Below are positions 60,883 to 64,000 of a stretch of 64,000 bases of DNA, piece by piece; within the stretch, counting starts at the first letter, position 1, and the number at the start of each line of letters is the position of its first letter. Under the pieces are notes generated by a model, which was given only the letters and a program-made list of their open reading frames with translations, did not search any database and was not told the origin of the DNA. The translations under genes were made by a program, and so were the position numbers. The stretch is from NCBI GenBank assembly GCA_003222245.1, contig QHVH01000044.1, positions 1 through 64,000 of the forward strand, in the 5' to 3' direction. This DNA comes from Blastocatellia bacterium AA13. Lineage in GTDB: Bacteria; Acidobacteriota; Blastocatellia; UBA7656.

Positions 60883-61008
60883 ATGATGGAGCGAGAAGAT
60901 TTGAGACGACTCGAGCGGAACGGCCTCGTGAATGCGCTTGAACACGTGACCGCGGGAGGTCCGCCATCGATCGCTCTGAGAGCTCTGGCCGCGCTAGCAT
61001 CCGCTTGA
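60883..61008 (+). CDS. Possible small protein of 41 residues
   Basis: A short frame begins MMEREDLRRLERNGL four bases after the lipoprotein stop and ends LRALAALASA. Its composition is protein-like (amphipathic helices), and it could be co-translated with the preceding gene, but no ribosome binding site or known family is visible. It may equally be chance. Confidence 0.22.
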   Translation: MMEREDLRRLERNGLVNALEHVTAGGPPSIALRALAALASA

Positions 61009-61055
61009 GTTTGAACATTTCAGAAGCAAGGCATAACTTTGGTATCGGCGCGGCT

Positions 61056-61160
61056 CACAAGCGCCAAAGGCGCTAGATATAAAAGCCCAGGGCGACGCCC
61101 TGGGTATCGAGCGGGGAAGCGATCCGAGCGCTGAAAGCGCGGAATAAGCGTTTCATAACA
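61056..61160 (+). repeat. Dispersed structured repeat, copy 3 (variant arms)
   Basis: The plan is the same as in copies 1 and 2, but the arms have changed together. GCGCCAAAGGCGC replaces the GGCCTGAAGGGCC hairpin. CCCAGGGCGACGCCCTGGG is the middle stem, then GCGCTGAAAGCGC and a GGAATAAGCGTTTCATAAC tail. Covarying arms indicate that structure is what is kept. Confidence 0.7.
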
Positions 61161-61172
61161 ACATCATTAGTT

Positions 61173-61304
61173 CTTTCTCGCATGCCAATGAAGCGCCTCT
61201 TTCACCTTCTTCGATAGAAGGCATTGGGATTCGTACCAGGAGCGACGCGCTACGCGCTTGGCCCTGACTATTTTATGGTCGGCCCTTCAGGCCTACCCAT
61301 TTCA
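61173..61304 (-). repeat. Dispersed structured repeat, copy 4 (inverted)
   Basis: Read on the minus strand, it shows GTAGGCCTGAAGGGCCGA, then CATAAAATAG, an AGGGCCAAGCGCG stem region closing with GCTCCTGG. The end is GGCGCTTCATTGGCATGC, in the same order as copies 1 and 2. The hairpin before the tail is degenerate. Confidence 0.7.
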
Positions 61305-61324
61305 ATCCATCGATCAAAAAAATC

Positions 61325-62047
61325 TTGCCCGATCAAGACATTCTCAACGTCATCTCGCTAGCCGATCAGCTCTACAGGGACCGCGCGCGCTCCGGAGCCG
61401 TGAAGGAATCAGTCACGCTCCTGGCAGACTACGGCCCGGTTCAGCGGCCCTATGAGATCGAATGGCGGCTCGCGCGAGCATTATTTTTTCTGGGGCAGGA
61501 GGCCCCTTCCGCGGGCGCCGGACGGCAGCTTCATGCGGCCGGAATCGGCGCTGGAAAACGGGCGGTACAGGTAAACAGCGCCCGCGTAGAAGGCCGCTTC
61601 TGGCTTGGAGTCAACATGTCGCTCTTCGCGGAAGCGCTAATGGACGACTCATTCGCGGCGCGGTTGGCCCGCCTGGTGTGGTCGGCGAGATGCGCAATCG
61701 CCGCGCGCCGTGAACTGAAGCGCGCAATTCAGATTTCCGAGCGATACCACGGCGCGGGACCGTTGCGAGTGTTAGCGAGATTGCTTCACAGAATGCCCGC
61801 GCTCCTGGGCGGAAGCCGGCGACAAAGCCGCGAGCTCTTTGAGCGAGCGCTCGAGATATGTCCTTCAAATTGCGTCACGATAATCTATGCCGCCGAGCTG
61901 GCGCTCGACGACGGAGACAGGAACCGGGCAAAGCTTCTTTTGGAGAATCTGATCAAACAGCCCTTCGACGATGAGTGGGAGTTCGAGCAGCTTCGCGACC
62001 GAGAAAGGGCCCGCCGGATGTTGAAAGAATTTGAAGAATACGAATAA
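61325..62047 (+). CDS. TPR-type repeat protein, TatT-like
   Basis: This 240-residue all-helical protein has tetratricopeptide-like repeats. Its order of segments, AVQVNSARVEGRFWLGVNMSLFAEA, then RRELKRAIQISERYHGAGPLRVLARLLHRMP and LLGGSRRQSRELFERALEICPSN, resembles the TatT/RMDN-type TPR family. It has no signal peptide. The start is probably TTG at 61325; no ribosome binding site is clear, because the repeat element ends just before. Function is unknown beyond protein-protein contact. It converges on the SEC-C gene. Confidence 0.65.
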   Translation: MPDQDILNVISLADQLYRDRARSGAVKESVTLLADYGPVQRPYEIEWRLARALFFLGQEAPSAGAGRQLHAAGIGAGKRAVQVNSARVEGRFWLGVNMSLFAEALMDDSFAARLARLVWSARCAIAARRELKRAIQISERYHGAGPLRVLARLLHRMPALLGGSRRQSRELFERALEICPSNCVTIIYAAELALDDGDRNRAKLLLENLIKQPFDDEWEFEQLRDRERARRMLKEFEEYE

Positions 62048-62074
62048 GGGGATGTTGACCCAGACGAATACGCC

Positions 62075-63598
62075 TCACAGCCCGAGTCTCTTCTTCATAG
62101 CCGCGATATCAACTTTCAACTCGGGCGGCACGACTTCATTCTTGCTTTCGAATGAGCGCAAAAGAACGTTCAATCGCTCACGGCCCGCTTTGGTTTTGGC
62201 CGCCTCGACGGGACTTATGTCACCAAGGGCGGGAAGAGGCTGGTCATACCAGGCCTCCCAATGCAACTCGAGGGTTTTGCGAAGAATAGACTGAAGTTCG
62301 GGCAGCGATTTGATTCGTTCGTTCTCGTCGCGCGCCCTTTGATCTTCATCCTCGTCAACACCGTTGATTCTCTCCTCCACCAGGCCGTCGACCAGTTCAT
62401 GCACCGCGCGTTTGAAAATCACCTTCTCCTTGAGCCTCGCTTCAATCTCCGATTGAATTTCTCTGGCTCGTCTCTCCGAATTCACTTCGGCAATCAATTC
62501 GCCGTCACATATCGTCAGCCGGCCCAGAACAGTATTTTCCGAGTGAGTCTTAGGCGTGCTCTTACTCTTCATACAGTCAACGATGACTTTTATAAGATTG
62601 CCGGCTTCGTCGTACTGAGCGTCATCGGGGATCTCCTGTCCTTCGCGAAGGCAATCCAGATCTTTCAATTTTTCGAATGCCTCGCCCGTCGAGCAACTGA
62701 TCTCAAAATAGATTTTGACGAGGCTAATCGGATCGCCATCCAGGTTACGAAGCTCTGGAAACGAGGGCTTCCTTAACCTCTCGGCCATCACGATATAAAT
62801 CTGCCGGAGGTCGGCATCCAGATCGGTGAGACTCTCCAGATTAAGCTCCTGACCATTTTTCTGAAGATCGTTGCGTAAGGCGTCCCGCAAGTCCAAAAGT
62901 CGCAAGTGCTCGGAGAGAGGAAGGGCAATTGGGCCCACGCCGATCATAATCGCCTGTCCTTCCAGAGACAGTACTCTGGCGTAGAGAGCATCTCCGGGTT
63001 TCAGCGATCTCGACGCCTGTGCTTCCTTTACAGTAACTCGGCGATCGACGAGCACGTCGCGAAGACCGATGCTCTTGCCGGGCGCTACATCCGTTACTTC
63101 GAAGAAGCTGAAGGGCTGTTCGCACACAGCTCTAATGAACGCCTGCTCGTAGTCGCTCAATCTACTCCGATTTCTCTCAAGGTATTCCATTGCAAGCGGC
63201 CCGGCGGGCAGGCCCTTCGGACTCCTTAAGGCTGCTCCCGGCCCAGGAACCCAGGTGAAAGCGGCCCATGTCTCTAAGACAGCATCCACGAAGTCTTCGT
63301 CGCAGTGCTTTTCCCCGCAAAGAAAGGCCGGGAGCGCTTCTCTCCAAAATGCCTCTCCATACCGCTTTATCGCGTATTCCAGAATTTGAGTAACGAGCTT
63401 CCCTTCCGTGACGCGTATCTTGAGCCATTCTGGGTCCTGTTGAACCGCCGCCGTTTGTCGCATCCAGTCATGCGGCGAATCACGAGTTTCATCGGAGGAT
63501 TTGAAAGCGGACTGCTGAGTCTCCTTGTTAGAGCAGCAGTGTTTGTACTTTTTTCCACTACCGCACGGACAACGATCGTTTCTGCCTGTTCTTGCCAT
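62075..63598 (-). CDS. SEC-C motif protein of unknown function
   Basis: This 507-residue cytosolic protein begins with a SEC-C zinc motif, CPCGSGKKYKHCC (residues 10-22), the same module that ends many SecA proteins and binds zinc. The remainder is largely helical and acidic, with no catalytic motif I recognise. A segment near residues 200-235 (LKPGDALYARVLSLEGQAIMIGVGPIAL) looks like a small beta barrel. GGAG six bases before the ATG (complement) supports the start. SEC-C proteins of this length are widespread and mostly uncharacterised. It is convergent with the TPR gene and divergent from the gene at the right edge. Confidence 0.75.
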   Translation of the reverse strand: MARTGRNDRCPCGSGKKYKHCCSNKETQQSAFKSSDETRDSPHDWMRQTAAVQQDPEWLKIRVTEGKLVTQILEYAIKRYGEAFWREALPAFLCGEKHCDEDFVDAVLETWAAFTWVPGPGAALRSPKGLPAGPLAMEYLERNRSRLSDYEQAFIRAVCEQPFSFFEVTDVAPGKSIGLRDVLVDRRVTVKEAQASRSLKPGDALYARVLSLEGQAIMIGVGPIALPLSEHLRLLDLRDALRNDLQKNGQELNLESLTDLDADLRQIYIVMAERLRKPSFPELRNLDGDPISLVKIYFEISCSTGEAFEKLKDLDCLREGQEIPDDAQYDEAGNLIKVIVDCMKSKSTPKTHSENTVLGRLTICDGELIAEVNSERRAREIQSEIEARLKEKVIFKRAVHELVDGLVEERINGVDEDEDQRARDENERIKSLPELQSILRKTLELHWEAWYDQPLPALGDISPVEAAKTKAGRERLNVLLRSFESKNEVVPPELKVDIAAMKKRLGL

Positions 63599-63932
63599 CT
63601 CTTCTCCAGCGGCGCATTTTGTCTCTCATAAGAGTTCGAGCACGGTGGACAATTCTAATTCGATATCGACCGACCGGCCACCTTATCTGAGCCCCGCGTC
63701 ACGCACAAGCGTGCGATTGGTTGCGATAGATTTCCGAGTAGAAATTCCGACGCTGTCGCTTGCTGTTTCTTAAGGACGAGAGCCGCATCTCTATTTGATC
63801 AAGTCTCCGGCTGTGGTCGACTTTCTTCCAAACTTCTTCTCCGTGCTTACACTCCAAAGTTTCTTTGACAACAGAGCGTCGTATGGTATATTACGGCCCG
63901 CCAAGATTCGGGCCGGTTAAGACTAAGCATTC
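63599..63932. other. Divergent intergenic region at the right edge
   Basis: About 330 bases separate the SEC-C gene (-) from the truncated right-edge gene (+). The clear content is a strong promoter at 63865-63892 and a small hairpin in its leader (GGCCCG and CGGGCC, near 63895-63916). Nothing else was recognised. Confidence 0.55.
63865..63892 (+). promoter_or_regulatory. Strong sigma-70-type promoter
   Basis: A perfect TTGACA at 63865-63870 is followed after 16 bases by TATATT at 63887-63892 (five of six -10 matches). Predicted transcription starts near 63899, about 34 bases before the ATG of the right-edge gene. Confidence 0.7.
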
Positions 63933-64000
63933 ATGATTGATCGGATTGTATTGAGTGCGATTTTCGATTCGTCCTTTCCGGACCTGAACAAGAAGCAGAG
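63933..64000 (+). CDS. Start of a gene cut by the window edge
   Basis: An ATG at 63933 opens a frame that stays open for 22 codons to the end of the window (MIDRIVLSAIFDSSFPDLNK and on). It lies just downstream of a strong promoter, which is the main reason to believe it. No ribosome binding site is obvious and no family can be named from so few residues. Confidence 0.4.
   Translation, partial: MIDRIVLSAIFDSSFPDLNKKQ

Larger units (their letters stand above)
61009..61324. other. Intergenic region made of two repeat copies
   Basis: Almost all of this stretch is taken up by one dispersed repeat in forward orientation and a second in reverse, arranged head to head. No promoter for the TPR gene was identified in the few remaining bases. 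Confidence 0.6.

Overview
The window reads as chromosomal DNA of a moderately GC-rich soil-type bacterium, most likely an acidobacterium (class Blastocatellia is my best guess). The reasons are indirect: hopanoid genes beside a CruF-like carotenoid gene, an Oar-like TonB receptor with an N-terminal carboxypeptidase-regulatory domain, a sigma factor paired with an anti-sigma-like membrane protein, secreted cyanophycinase-like proteins, and long intergenic stretches rich in stem-loops. No rRNA, tRNA, transposase, integrase or CRISPR array was recognised.

Layout. 0.4-4.8 kb: a YjbQ-family protein, then the hopanoid/carotenoid block (hpnA on +, meeting a CruF-like gene and squalene-hopene cyclase on -). 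5.1-9.2 kb: a luciferase-like oxidoreductase and a secreted M36 protease. 9.5-12.8 kb: dacA-cdaR-glmM, the c-di-AMP/cell-wall operon. 12.8-23.7 kb: a thioredoxin-like protein, ribosomal protein S1, HIT protein, SerS, an M20 hydrolase, NAD kinase, rhomboid protease and a two-gene ABC transporter. 23.8-27.0 kb: TonB-type receptor on -. 27.1-28.2 kb: tandem and dispersed repeats. 28.2-31.6 kb: two secreted cyanophycinase-like paralogues and an M20 peptidase. 31.7-35.5 kb: a UvrD-type helicase-nuclease. 35.5-38.8 kb: a stem-loop field, a frameshifted sigma factor and its probable anti-sigma partner.

39.1-50.7 kb is one long chemosensory operon: CheW, CheR-TPR, CheW, two CHASE3 chemoreceptors, CheA-REC, CheB, then a REC-HisKA-HATPase-REC-REC hybrid kinase. 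Its gene content is that of a Wsp-type (alternative cellular function) system, with a hybrid kinase where Wsp has the diguanylate cyclase WspR. The two receptors share about 705 bp that is nearly identical, which suggests recent partial duplication or gene conversion. This is the most distinctive system in the window.

50.8-57.4 kb carries tlyA, a lipoprotein with a LAS-peptidase-like pattern, a zinc-ribbon membrane protein, and dxs-ispA-xseB. DXS and IspA supply isoprenoid precursors that squalene-hopene cyclase and the carotenoid enzyme would ultimately use. 57.7-60.9 kb is an MMPL/RND exporter with a LolA-like lipoprotein. 61-64 kb has two more copies of a structured dispersed repeat, a TPR protein, a SEC-C protein and, at the right edge, a strong promoter leading into a gene that is cut off. 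All identifications are by eye from motifs; no database search was run.
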